From NCBI GenBank assembly GCA_902778165.1, contig CACYWQ010000012.1, positions 39,156 through 103,155 of the forward strand: a stretch of 64,000 nt of DNA, read 5' to 3'. Shown piece by piece: positions 36,408 to 46,700 of the stretch (position 1 is the stretch's first letter; each line of letters opens with the position of its first letter). Below the pieces are notes generated by a model. It saw only the letters and a list, made by a program, of their open reading frames with translations. It made no database searches and was not told where the DNA came from. A program made the position numbers and the translations under genes. This DNA comes from an uncultured Lachnospiraceae bacterium (GTDB lineage Bacteria > Bacillota > Clostridia > Lachnospirales > Lachnospiraceae).

Positions 36408-38432
36408 ATGAATTATGCAAGCGTTGGAGTATTGGCGCTTATACTTCACCTCATCATTAATAAAGAAGTCATGAAGCGACGGAAAGACAGAAGCGGTACC
36501 AGGACAATGACCCTCTACAGACAGTTTCTGTACAGTGTATTGGGCTATTATATCACGGACATAATATGGGGAGTATTGTATGAGCTTCGCATTATCCCGC
36601 TTGTATATGCAGATACGGTCCTTTACTTTACCCTCATGGTACTGACCGCTGTATTATGGGTCCGGTTTGTAATAGAGTATTTGGATGAGAAGAGCAGATT
36701 CGGAAGATTCCTTAAGGGTATCGGTTGGGCAACCTTCTTTTTTACGGTAATGCATCTTGTCATCAATTTCTTTATTCCGGCTTTGTTCGTATTTGAAAAC
36801 GGAGAATATCACGCACTTGCCGGAAGGTATACGACACTTACTCTTCAGATAATCTTATATCTGCTCACTTCGGCCTATACATTCTACGTTGCGTCAAAAT
36901 CAGAGGGAAAGGTTCGGATACACAATCTGGCAGTTGGATTCACCTGCCTTTCGATGGAGGTTCTTATAGTATTCCAGATACTGTATCCTCTGATCCCTTT
37001 CTATGCGATGGGCTGCCTTATAGAGACATGTATAATCCATGCCTATATTGAGCAGGATAAAAGGATGGATCTGGAGATCGAACGGCGTGAGAATGAACTG
37101 GCCAATAAGGAAAAAGAAAGATACAATCTGATCGCTTCGAGTCTGGCTTCGGATTATGAAGCTATATATTATATCAATATCGAGACGGGCGGATACAGAG
37201 AGTTTTCCAAGAGCACAAAGTACGAATCCATGAATGTACCGATGGACGGAGAGGATTTCTATGCAGAAACGATGGATAATGTCCTAAGGTATGTACATCC
37301 TGATGACAAGAAATTTGCACTCAGCTTATACAGCAGGGATGTTATGCTTAAGAACCTTGATGACAGGAATTCATATTCGTACAAATACAGGGTTATGGTG
37401 AACGGAGAGCCGCGTTACTTCATGTTCACCATAATGCTTGCACAGGACATGAAGCACTTCATACTCTGTGAAAAAGATATACAGGATGAAGTCACTGCTG
37501 AGACGATATTCATGGAGAATCAGAAGCATCAAGCTACATTCAGACAGATAGCGGAGAGTCTGGCTTCGAACTATGATGAGATCTATTATGTGGATATAAA
37601 CGACAACAGTTATGTAGGATATGAGACCAATAATCTGTACGGTATGCTTGAAGTAAAGCGGTCGGGTGATGACTTCTTTGAGGAGTCCAGGATTAATATA
37701 CCCAAGGTTGTTCTTAAGAGCGACAGGGAACGCTTGCTGGGCGTGCTGGATAAGGACCATCTTCTTTCGACTATGGAAAACAAAAAGCAATATTCTGTCG
37801 ATTACAGGCTCATGGTCGACGGAAAGAGTCACCATGTCCGTATGTCCATAAGAAAATCAAGTGATATGTCACACTTTATCATCGGTGTTGAGAACATTGA
37901 CAATGAAGTAAAGAAGGAGAGAGCGCATTTGCGGGCACTCAATACCGAGAGAGAACTTGCAAGACGCGATGAACTGACGGGAACGAAGAACAAGACTGCA
38001 TATGCAGAATTGGAGAAATCGGTGCAGGGCAATATCGAAAACGGAATGGACTATCTTCCATTCGGTATAGTTGTGTGTGATGTCAACGGACTTAAGAAGA
38101 TAAATGATGGAGAGGGGCATAAAGCAGGAGACGAGTATCTTAAGGCTTCGGCAAAACTTTTATGTGATATATTTGACCACAGTCCCGTATTCAGGATCGG
38201 AGGAGATGAATTCGTCGTATTCTTAAGAGGCGATGATTATGAAGCCAGGAATAAATTGATGGATGATATACGGAAAAAGGTCCGTGACAACCAGGCCAAC
38301 GGATCCGGACCGGTGATCGCTGTGGGAATGTCTGAGTATGATCCGGAGACGGATGACCTTGTATCGGATATATTCGAACGCGCAGACAGCATCATGTATA
38401 CTGATAAGCAAAATTTGAAGGGCATAAAATAA
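36408..38432 (+). CDS. membrane diguanylate cyclase (GGDEF)
   Basis: A 674-residue protein. Six to seven N-terminal helices (residues about 1-215), a coiled-coil region, two PAS-like repeats of about 130 residues each (SLASDYEAIYYINIETGGY and SLASNYDEIYYVDINDNSY look like copies), then a GGDEF domain with GGDEF at 598-602 (IGGDEFVVFLRGDD) and DELTGTKNKTAY. It should make cyclic di-GMP from GTP; the active-site residues are complete and no RxxD inhibitory site was seen. GGAGG lies before the ATG at 36408. The upstream AAA gene ends 25 bases earlier, so they may be one transcript. Confidence 0.93.
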   Translation: MNYASVGVLALILHLIINKEVMKRRKDRSGTRTMTLYRQFLYSVLGYYITDIIWGVLYELRIIPLVYADTVLYFTLMVLTAVLWVRFVIEYLDEKSRFGRFLKGIGWATFFFTVMHLVINFFIPALFVFENGEYHALAGRYTTLTLQIILYLLTSAYTFYVASKSEGKVRIHNLAVGFTCLSMEVLIVFQILYPLIPFYAMGCLIETCIIHAYIEQDKRMDLEIERRENELANKEKERYNLIASSLASDYEAIYYINIETGGYREFSKSTKYESMNVPMDGEDFYAETMDNVLRYVHPDDKKFALSLYSRDVMLKNLDDRNSYSYKYRVMVNGEPRYFMFTIMLAQDMKHFILCEKDIQDEVTAETIFMENQKHQATFRQIAESLASNYDEIYYVDINDNSYVGYETNNLYGMLEVKRSGDDFFEESRINIPKVVLKSDRERLLGVLDKDHLLSTMENKKQYSVDYRLMVDGKSHHVRMSIRKSSDMSHFIIGVENIDNEVKKERAHLRALNTERELARRDELTGTKNKTAYAELEKSVQGNIENGMDYLPFGIVVCDVNGLKKINDGEGHKAGDEYLKASAKLLCDIFDHSPVFRIGGDEFVVFLRGDDYEARNKLMDDIRKKVRDNQANGSGPVIAVGMSEYDPETDDLVSDIFERADSIMYTDKQNLKGIK

Positions 38433-38446
38433 AATTAAAAAAGTAG

Positions 38447-38475
38447 TTGACAAGATTTGAATACTTGTATACAAT
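38447..38475 (+). promoter_or_regulatory. strong promoter upstream of glnN
   Basis: Consensus TTGACA (38447-38452) and TACAAT (38470-38475) with 17 bases between. The 10-bp palindrome TTGTATACAA (38465-38474) overlaps the -10 box and looks like a repressor operator of GntR type. The terminator at 38494 starts about 12 bases after the expected transcription start. Confidence 0.75.
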
Positions 38476-38493
38476 GATACAGAACAAAGCAAG

Positions 38494-38533
38494 AGCGCTT
38501 TGAAGACAGAATAGTCTTCGAAGCGCTTTTTTT
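38494..38533 (+). terminator. terminator/attenuator in the glnN leader
   Basis: A 14-bp stem AGCGCTTTGAAGAC / GTCTTCGAAGCGCT (one G-U pair) with loop AGAATA and seven Ts. An alternative smaller hairpin, AAAGC / GCTTT with loop AAGAGC, uses part of the same left arm. Position between promoter and gene suggests conditional readthrough into glnN, or a short RNA of about 50 bases. A second small hairpin (TGTGGTA / TACCACA, 38552-38574) lies before the ribosome site. Confidence 0.8.
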
Positions 38534-38589
38534 GTATTTTATTAAATCATATGTGGTATAAGCCTAGTACCACAAGAATGGAGGAGATT

Positions 38590-40698
38590 ATGGACACAGG
38601 CATGACAAAGATTCCAGAATTGTATGGAAGCCTTGTATTTAATGACAAGGTGATGAGAGAGAAGTTGCCCAAGGATGTATACAAGGCACTTCGTAAGACC
38701 ATCGACAATAATACACATTTGGAGCTTGATGTAGCCAATTCGGTGGCTGTTGCCATGAAGGAGTGGGCTGTTGAGAACGGAGCAACTCATTTCACACATT
38801 GGTTCCAGCCTATGACAGGTACTACAGCGGAGAAGCATGACAGTTTCATTAATCCCGACGATAAAGGACAGGTAATAATGGAATTTGCAGGCAAGGAGCT
38901 TGTTAAGGGTGAGCCCGATGCCAGCAGCTTCCCTTCAGGAGGATTAAGAGCAACTTTCGAGGCAAGAGGATACACAGCATGGGATCCCACCTCACCGGCT
39001 TTTATTAAGGATGGAACGCTCTATATACCCACGGCTTTCTGCTCATACAGCGGAGAGGCACTTGATAAGAAGACACCGCTGCTTAGATCAATGGAAGCGC
39101 TCAGCAAAGAAGCTGTTAAGGTCCTTAAGTTACTTGGTAATGAAGAAGTTTCAAGTGTATCTACAACAGTAGGACCTGAGCAGGAATACTTCCTTATCAA
39201 TACAGAAGATTACGCTAAGCGTAAGGACCTTATTTTTACAGGCAGGACGTTACTCGGAGCTAAGCCTCCTAAGGGTCAGGAGATGGAAGATCACTACTTC
39301 GGAAATCTCAAGACCAGAGTATCTGAATATATGCATGATCTTGATCTTGAATTATGGAAGTTGGGAATTCCTGCTAAGACTAAGCACAACGAAGTGGCGC
39401 CCTGCCAGCATGAGTTAGCACCGGTATTCGATACGACCAATGTAGCGGTAGATCACAACCAGTTAACAATGGAAGTGATGAAGAAGGTTGCTAAGAAGCA
39501 TGGATTCGAGTGCTTGCTTCATGAGAAACCTTTTGACGGCATCAACGGATCCGGTAAGCACAATAACTGGTCGATGAGCACCAATACAGGGATCAACCTC
39601 TTAGAACCAGGTAAATCGCCTGCAGAGAATGTACAGTTCCTTGTATTCTTAGCGGCTGTAATTAAAGCGGTTGATGATTATGCGGATCTTATGAGATTAT
39701 CTGTTGCTTCACCGGGTAACGATCACAGATTAGGAGCCAATGAAGCACCTCCGGCTGTTGTATCAATGTTCCTTGGAGATGAGCTTACGGCAGTTGTTGA
39801 ATCTATAGAGAACGATACCTTCTTTAATAAGATGGGAAGCGTACAGATGGATACGGGCGCTTCGGTATTACCGCATTTCTTTAAGGATAATACGGACCGT
39901 AACCGTACATCACCTTTCGCATTTACAGGTAATAAGTTTGAGTTCAGAATGTTAGGTTCTTCATTGTCCGTAGCAGGACCTAACGTAATCTTAAATACAG
40001 CTGTTGCCGAGTCACTCAGTGCATTCTATGAGGAACTTAAGGGAGTATCCGCTGATGGACTTAACGATGCGGTACATGCACTTGTTAAGAAGACACTTAT
40101 AGATCATAAGAGGATCATATTTAATGGTGACGGATATACCGATGAGTGGATAGCAGAGGCAGAGAAGAGAGGACTTCCCAACCTTAAGGCTACACCCGAT
40201 GCATTACCGGTATTTATCGCCGATAAGAACGTGAAGTTATTTACCAAGCACGGAATATTCACTGAGAGTGAGATTAATTCAAGATATGAGATCTTACTTG
40301 AGAACTACAACAAGACATTGCACATAGAAGCCAAGACAATGATCGATATGGTATATCACCAGTTCTTACCGGGTGTTGAAGGTTATATGAATGAACTGGC
40401 TGATACTATCATTAAGAAGAAGCAGGCAGTGTCCGGTGTAAGTTGCAAGGCTGAAGAGAAGACACTTCAGGTCGTAAGCGATAACTATGATAAGATCTAT
40501 GATCTTGTTGAGAAACTCAAGACTGATACCGAGAAGGCTGAGGCGATTGAAGACAGTCTTCAGATGGCAGACTTCTACAAAGATACAGTTATCTCGGATA
40601 TGGAGTCATTAAGAGCGGTTGCAGATGCAACAGAGGAGATCATCCCTGAAGATGCATTACCTTATCCCAGCTATGGAAAAATATTATTCTACGTATAG
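38590..40698 (+). CDS. glnN: glutamine synthetase type III
   Basis: A 702-residue ATP-dependent enzyme making glutamine from glutamate and ammonium. The length and motifs THFTHWFQPMTGTTAEKHDSF, GPEQEYFLI, AKTKHNEVAPCQHELAP, and GSGKHNNWSMSTNTG are those of type III (GlnN), not the shorter GlnA. The ATG at 38590 was chosen because GGAGG lies five bases upstream; the frame is open to 38551. It leads the nitrogen block, immediately before the ammonium channel, the standard pairing for ammonium assimilation. Leader structure suggests regulation at transcription elongation. Confidence 0.95.
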   Translation: MDTGMTKIPELYGSLVFNDKVMREKLPKDVYKALRKTIDNNTHLELDVANSVAVAMKEWAVENGATHFTHWFQPMTGTTAEKHDSFINPDDKGQVIMEFAGKELVKGEPDASSFPSGGLRATFEARGYTAWDPTSPAFIKDGTLYIPTAFCSYSGEALDKKTPLLRSMEALSKEAVKVLKLLGNEEVSSVSTTVGPEQEYFLINTEDYAKRKDLIFTGRTLLGAKPPKGQEMEDHYFGNLKTRVSEYMHDLDLELWKLGIPAKTKHNEVAPCQHELAPVFDTTNVAVDHNQLTMEVMKKVAKKHGFECLLHEKPFDGINGSGKHNNWSMSTNTGINLLEPGKSPAENVQFLVFLAAVIKAVDDYADLMRLSVASPGNDHRLGANEAPPAVVSMFLGDELTAVVESIENDTFFNKMGSVQMDTGASVLPHFFKDNTDRNRTSPFAFTGNKFEFRMLGSSLSVAGPNVILNTAVAESLSAFYEELKGVSADGLNDAVHALVKKTLIDHKRIIFNGDGYTDEWIAEAEKRGLPNLKATPDALPVFIADKNVKLFTKHGIFTESEINSRYEILLENYNKTLHIEAKTMIDMVYHQFLPGVEGYMNELADTIIKKKQAVSGVSCKAEEKTLQVVSDNYDKIYDLVEKLKTDTEKAEAIEDSLQMADFYKDTVISDMESLRAVADATEEIIPEDALPYPSYGKILFYV

Positions 40699-40709
40699 TA
40701 GGTTGAACT

Positions 40710-40782
40710 GATTCCAACAGCTCACTGCAAGGGCAGTTTCGCTGGGAATCACTAACAACCCCACGTTTCGCTCCGCGAAACG
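40710..40782 (+). other. two hairpins between glnN and amtB
   Basis: First hairpin 40710-40750: GATTCC/GGAATC closing, CAGC/GCTG inside, ACTGC/GCAGT at the tip. Second hairpin 40764-40782: CGTTTCGC/GCGAAACG with loop TCC. No U-run follows, so this is likely an mRNA structure between the two genes rather than a terminator. Confidence 0.6.
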
Positions 40783-40806
40783 ACACTAATTGAGGAGGAC
40801 AAATAT

Positions 40807-42546
40807 ATGGAAGAATTATTAACGACAATGGAAGGCGAATTGTTCGGTGTCTGGTTCCTTATAGGAGCAGCGCTGGTGTTCTGGATGCAGGCAGGCTTCG
40901 CTATGGTAGAAGCCGGATTTACCAGAGCTAAGAATACGGGTAACATCCTTATGAAGAACCTTATGGACTTCTGTATAGGTACCGTAGTATTCATTCTTAT
41001 AGGTTTTGGTCTTTTGCTTGGCGAGGACCTTGCGGGATTAATAGGTAAGCCCGGATTTGATATCTTCACCGCATATGAGAGCTTTGACTGGTCAAACTTC
41101 GTGTTCAACCTGGTGTTCTGTGCCACAACGGCTACGATAGTATCAGGTGCTATGGCTGAGAGAACCAAGTTCTTATCATACTGTGTATACTCAGCAGTTA
41201 TATCAGCACTTATCTATCCCATTGAGGCACATTGGATCTGGGGCGGCGGCTGGCTTGCTCAGATGGGCTTCCATGATTTCGCAGGTTCTTGTGCGATTCA
41301 TATGGTAGGTGGTATCTCAGCACTTATCGGCGCCAAGATATTGGGACCCAGAATCGGTAAGTTCGTTACCGATAAGGATGGTAAGGTTGAGAAGGTTAAC
41401 GCTTTTCCCGGCCATAACTTAGCAATCGGTTGTCTCGGATGCTTCATCTTATGGCTTGGTTGGTACGGATTCAACGGTGCGGCTTGTACATCGCTTGAGC
41501 AGCTTGCATCAGTATTCGTTACAACAACAATTGCTCCGGCAGTTGCAACAGTAGTATGTATGATCTTCACATGGATCAAGTTCGGCAAGCCTGATATCTC
41601 AATGTGTCTTAACGCATCACTAGCAGGTCTTGTAGCTATCACGGCTCCCTGTGATGTAACAGATGCTTTCGGTGCAATCATAATCGGTGCAGTGGCAGGA
41701 TTACTCGTAGTATTCGGTGTTTGGTTACTTGATTATAAGCTTCATATCGACGATCCGGTGGGTGCCGTTGCGGTTCATTGCTTAAACGGTATCTGGGGTA
41801 CGATAGCAGTTGGTTTATTTGCAACAACATCTGCTCCCGACAGTGAGATCAACGGATTGTTCTACGGTGGCGGATTCAATCAGCTTGGAATTCAGCTTGT
41901 AGGATTTGTATCAGTAGCAGCTTGGACTGCATTGACAATAACGATAGCATTTATTATAATCAGAGCGATATTTGGATTAAGAGTTACCGAAGAAGAAGAG
42001 ATAATCGGTCTTGACTCTACCGAGCACGGTCTTCCTTCAGCATATGCAGGCTTCTCTATCATGGATATCTCTAACACTATGCTTATGGATGTCAATGAGA
42101 ACACTTCACTCGGAAGTGATGCATATGAAGAAGCAAGTCAGGCTAAGAAGGATGCTGCAGTTCCTGTAGTACATCCTGTAGTAAGTGACACAGGCATCAA
42201 TAAGGTGGTTATCATTGCCAAGGCAAGCCGCTTCGATGCACTTAAGAAGGCTATGAACGACCTCGGTGTAACAGGTATGACGATGACTCAGGTAATGGGT
42301 TGTGGTATCCAGAAGGGTGCCGGCGAACGTTACAGAGGTGTTGAGATGGATGCAACGCTTCTGCCTAAGATCAAGGTTGAAGTTGTAGTCAGCAAGATAC
42401 CTGTTGAGTCGGTTATTGAATCTGCTAAGAAGGCACTCTATACCGGACATATCGGAGACGGTAAGATATTCGTATATCCTGTAGAGAAGGTAGTTAAGAT
42501 ACGTACCGGAGAAGAGGATTTCGATGCTCTTCAGGACGTTGAATAA
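40807..42546 (+). CDS. amtB: ammonium channel fused to a P-II domain
   Basis: A 579-residue protein. Residues 1 to about 415 are an Amt/AmtB ammonium channel (FWMQAGFAMVEAGFTRAKNTGNI, DFAGSCAIHMVGG, HCLNGIWGTIAVG with the twin His region). After a linker, residues about 463-579 are a P-II domain (VVIIAKASRFDALKKAMND; PKIKVEVVVSKIP; GHIGDGKIFVYPVE). In the T-loop, YRGVEMDATLLPK has Met at the position of the uridylylated Tyr51. The fused P-II probably gates the channel by ligand binding rather than covalent modification. It follows glnN and precedes carA; AGGAGG before the ATG at 40807. Confidence 0.93.
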   Translation: MEELLTTMEGELFGVWFLIGAALVFWMQAGFAMVEAGFTRAKNTGNILMKNLMDFCIGTVVFILIGFGLLLGEDLAGLIGKPGFDIFTAYESFDWSNFVFNLVFCATTATIVSGAMAERTKFLSYCVYSAVISALIYPIEAHWIWGGGWLAQMGFHDFAGSCAIHMVGGISALIGAKILGPRIGKFVTDKDGKVEKVNAFPGHNLAIGCLGCFILWLGWYGFNGAACTSLEQLASVFVTTTIAPAVATVVCMIFTWIKFGKPDISMCLNASLAGLVAITAPCDVTDAFGAIIIGAVAGLLVVFGVWLLDYKLHIDDPVGAVAVHCLNGIWGTIAVGLFATTSAPDSEINGLFYGGGFNQLGIQLVGFVSVAAWTALTITIAFIIIRAIFGLRVTEEEEIIGLDSTEHGLPSAYAGFSIMDISNTMLMDVNENTSLGSDAYEEASQAKKDAAVPVVHPVVSDTGINKVVIIAKASRFDALKKAMNDLGVTGMTMTQVMGCGIQKGAGERYRGVEMDATLLPKIKVEVVVSKIPVESVIESAKKALYTGHIGDGKIFVYPVEKVVKIRTGEEDFDALQDVE

Positions 42547-42562
42547 ACAAATGAGTGACAAT

Positions 42563-42588
42563 GGGGTCATGGCTTATGCCGTGACCCC
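42563..42588 (+). other. hairpin between amtB and carA
   Basis: An 11-bp stem GGGGTCATGGC / GCCGTGACCCC (one G-U pair) with loop TTAT. Only a weak T-containing tail follows, so termination would be partial at best. Confidence 0.6.
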
Positions 42589-42613
42589 TAATTTATGGTA
42601 GGAGATGAACATC

Positions 42614-43774
42614 ATGCAGCAACCAAAGAACCGCAAGCTGGTGCTTGAATCGGGAGAAGTATTTGAAGGGTACGGGTTCGGAGCCAATACCGAGAAGGTA
42701 CTTGAACTTGTATTTAACACATCGATGGTGGGATATCAGGAGATAGTCTCAGATCCGTCGTACACGGATCAGGCGGTCGTAATGACATATCCGCTTATCG
42801 GTAATTACGGAGTCAATGAAGATGATTATGAGACACAGACTCCGAGTATAGGAGCATTGGTTGTAAGGGAATACAATGATGAACCATCCAATTTCCGTGC
42901 AAGCGATAATCTCCAAAATATTATGAAAAAATACGGCATCTCAGGTATCTATGGCGTAGATACCAGAGCCATCACACGAATCATCAGAAACAGAGGCAGT
43001 CTGAAGTCGCTTATTACCTTCATAGACAAGCCTCTGTCTGAATGTATGGAGATACTTGAAAGAACTGCGCTGCCTAAGGATGCGGTATCAAGAGTGTCAA
43101 GTACCGGAATATGGAAGGCTGATATAATCACACCGCAGTCAGCACTCTTAGAACACAGACAGGGAACACATGCAGGACTCAGGCCCCATATAGTGGCCAT
43201 AGACTGCGGAATGAAGCAGAACATCTTAAGGTCATTGCTTGAAAGAGGATGCAGAGTGACCGTGGTTCCGTATAATACTCCTGCAAAAGTCATTATGTCG
43301 CTTCGCCCTAACGGAGTATTTATCAGTAACGGACCGGGAGATCCGATGGATGTTCCGGAATGTATAGATACGATAAGAAGCATTAAAGGAAATGTACCGA
43401 TATTCGGTATATGCTTGGGACATCAGATCTTATCTTTAGCATACGGTGCCAAGACATATAAGCTTAAGTTCGGTCATAGAGGAGGAAATCATCCGGTCAA
43501 GGATATTCTTACCGATAAGATTGAGATCACTTCTCAGAATCATTCTTATGCAGTTGATACGGACAGCATAGAAGGAACCAAACTTAAGGTGACACACATC
43601 AATCTGTTGGATAATACGGTTGAAGGTGTGGCATGTGATGAAGATCTGGCTTTCTCCGTTCAGTATCACCCCGAGAGCGCTCCGGGACCTCAGGACAGTT
43701 CATATCTGTTTGACAGGTTTATGGACAATGTCAGAAAGGCGCGTGAGCAGAGAAAGGAGAATGCATATGCCTAA
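42614..43774 (+). CDS. carA: carbamoyl-phosphate synthase small (glutaminase) subunit
   Basis: A 386-residue glutamine amidotransferase subunit that supplies ammonia for carbamoyl phosphate, a precursor of arginine and pyrimidines. The N-terminal CarA domain (LVLESGEVFEGYGFG; GALVVREYNDEPSNFRA) is followed by a class I glutaminase domain with the nucleophile Cys in GICLGHQ and the HPESAPGPQD tail. ATG 42614 gives a nine-base distance from GGAG; ATG 42605 would be too close. It overlaps carB by eight bases and they should be translated together. Confidence 0.95.
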   Translation: MQQPKNRKLVLESGEVFEGYGFGANTEKVLELVFNTSMVGYQEIVSDPSYTDQAVVMTYPLIGNYGVNEDDYETQTPSIGALVVREYNDEPSNFRASDNLQNIMKKYGISGIYGVDTRAITRIIRNRGSLKSLITFIDKPLSECMEILERTALPKDAVSRVSSTGIWKADIITPQSALLEHRQGTHAGLRPHIVAIDCGMKQNILRSLLERGCRVTVVPYNTPAKVIMSLRPNGVFISNGPGDPMDVPECIDTIRSIKGNVPIFGICLGHQILSLAYGAKTYKLKFGHRGGNHPVKDILTDKIEITSQNHSYAVDTDSIEGTKLKVTHINLLDNTVEGVACDEDLAFSVQYHPESAPGPQDSSYLFDRFMDNVRKAREQRKENAYA

Positions 43775-46700
43775 GAGAACAGACATTAAGAGAATACTAG
43801 TAATAGGCTCAGGTCCCATAGTCATAGGTCAGGCTGCTGAATTTGATTATGCGGGTACACAGGCCTGCCTGGCATTAAGAGAAGAAGGTTATGAAGTTAT
43901 TCTCTGCAACTCCAACCCGGCTACGATAATGACGGATAAGCATATAGCGGACAAGATATACATGGAGCCGCTTACGCTTGAATTTATAGCCAAGGTTATC
44001 CGTAAGGAAAGACCTGATGCAATATTACCCGGCATAGGAGGACAGACCGGACTTAATCTTGCAATGCAGCTTAAACGTAAGGGCGTGTTAGATGAGTGCC
44101 AGGTAAGACTGTTAGGCACCGACAGTGATTCCATTGACAGAGCAGAGGACAGAGAGAGGTTTAAGGAACTGTGCGAGAGCATAGGCGAACCTGTATTGCC
44201 CTCAGAGATCGTTGAGGATATGGAAGCCGGCTTAAAGGCGGCAGAAGATATAGGTTATCCGATAGTGGTCCGTCCCGCATTTACACTTGGCGGAACAGGC
44301 GGCGGATTTGCCGATGATGAAGAAGAGTTAAAGACAGTCCTTAAGAATGCATTGAGTTTATCACCTATACATCAGGCTCTCATAGAGAAGAGTGTTAAGG
44401 GTTATAAGGAGATTGAGTATGAGGTGATGAGAGATGCCAATGACACAGCCATCACCATCTGTAATATGGAGAATCTTGATCCCGTAGGAATACATACTGG
44501 TGATTCGATAGTGGTATGTCCTTCACAGACTCTTACCAACAGAGAATATCATATGCTGCGTGATGCGGCGCTTAATCTTATAAGAGCACTTAAGGTAGAA
44601 GGCGGATGTAATGTACAGTTTGCTCTTGATCCCAATTCGTTTGACTATTATGTGATAGAGGTCAATCCCAGAGTATCAAGATCGTCTGCACTTGCATCAA
44701 AGGCAAGCGGATATCCGATCGCAAGGGTATCGGCTAAGATAAGCGTGGGTCTTCGTCTTGATGAGATAATGCTTGCCAATACACCGGCATGTTTTGAGCC
44801 GTCACTTGACTATGTTGTAAGTAAGATGCCGAGATTCCCCTTTGATAAATTCACGGATGCCAGCAACCTTTTGGGTACTCAGATGAAGGCTACCGGAGAG
44901 GTAATGAGCGTGGGCCGTTCGTTCCCCGAATCACTTCTTAAGGCAGTCAGGTCACTGGAGATCGGCGTATACCATCTGTATATGGAGAAGTTTGACTGCG
45001 AGGATACAGAGACGCTTAAGGCATACATTTCGGAGCAGAGAGACGACAGGGTATATGCGATCGCTGAACTGTTAAGGCGTGGTGTAAGCAGAGAAGAGAT
45101 ATCTTCATTATCCGGCATAGACATGTTCTTTATAGACGGTCTTAGCGACATCATAAATGTAGAGAAGTTGCTTGTCAAGAACAAAGATGACATACGTGTC
45201 ATGAAAGATAAAGAGACTCTTTATCTTGCTAAGAGGATGGGCTTCTGCGATAAGGCTATAGGCAAATTCTTAGATATGACTGATGATGAGGTCAGGGCTC
45301 TTCGTAAACAAGCAGGTATAAAGCCTCTTTATAAGATGATAGACAGCTGCGCATCCGAATTCGACAGTTACATACCTTACTTCTATTCGACATATGAGAC
45401 GGAGTCTGAAGGTGAGGATGAATCGATAGTAACAGATGATAAGAAGGTTATTGTGCTTGGTTCGGGCCCCATAAGAATAGGACAAGGTGTTGAATTCGAT
45501 TACTCTACGGTTCATGCCGTAAGCACGATCAAGGCCATGGGATATGAGGCGATAATAATCAACAACAATCCCGAGACCGTATCAACAGACTATACCATGG
45601 CGGATAAGTTATACTTCGAGCCCCTTACGGTAGAGGATGTTATGAACATAATCGATAAGGAGAACCCCCAGGGAGTGATCGTAACATTAGGCGGTCAGAC
45701 TGCGGTCAATCTGGCTATTCCTTTGGCAGAGAGAGGTGTGCCCATCATTGGTACCGATGCCGAAGCGATAGACAGAGCAGAAGACAGGGATCTGTTTGAG
45801 AAACTCCTTAAGGATCTGAATATCCCCCAGCCTAAGGGAGAAGCGGTCACCAGTGTGGAGGCCGGAATTGCGGTTGCAGAGAAGATCGGTTATCCGGTGC
45901 TTGTAAGACCGAGCTTTGTACTCGGCGGTCGTGCGATGCAGATAGTGGCCAAACCTAAAGATATGGAACACTATCTTCACACGGCGGTTGAAGTGGATGA
46001 AGATAAGCCCGTACTTGTTGATAAATATATCAAGGGTAAGGAAGTTGAGATAGACGGAATATGTGACGGAAGGGATGTATTCGTACCCGGCATCATGGAA
46101 CTTGTAGAACGCACAGGCGTACATTCCGGTGATTCCATGAGCATGTATCCCGCAGACAGCATAAGCGATAATGTCAAGAGAACGATACTTGAGTATTCAG
46201 GCAAGTTGGGTATAGGAATAGGCATTAAGGGTCTGTTTAATATCCAGTTTATTGTGGACGATGATGACAATGTCTATATCATAGAGGTCAATCCCAGATC
46301 ATCACGTACCGTACCTTTCTTATCCAAAGCTACCGGTTACGGTATGGCAGATATCGCGACTAAGGTTATGCTTGGTAATACGTTAAGCGATGAGATCTCA
46401 TTTGCAGATACGGATGAGAGATTAAAAGAAGGCATCACTATGGATATCGATGCTGCAGATAACAGTTTGCACAGGGTGTTCTATCCCGGAGAGACTAAGA
46501 GAAGATATGTTAAGGCTCCGGCGTTCTCATTCAGCAAATTAATGGGTATGGATGCTTATCTTTCTCCTGAGATGAAATCTACGGGTGAGGCGATCGGATA
46601 TGATAATACATTGCACAGAGCAATGTATAAGGCACTTATAGCATCCGGAGTTAAGTTATCCAATTACGGTACAGTCATGGTGACACTTGCGGATGAAGAT

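Noticed and set aside
38482-38533. ANTAR-type dual hairpin or glutamine riboswitch
   Set aside because: The loops (AAGAGC, AGAATA) do not fit the A-n-n-G pattern I know for ANTAR sites, and no riboswitch core was recognised.
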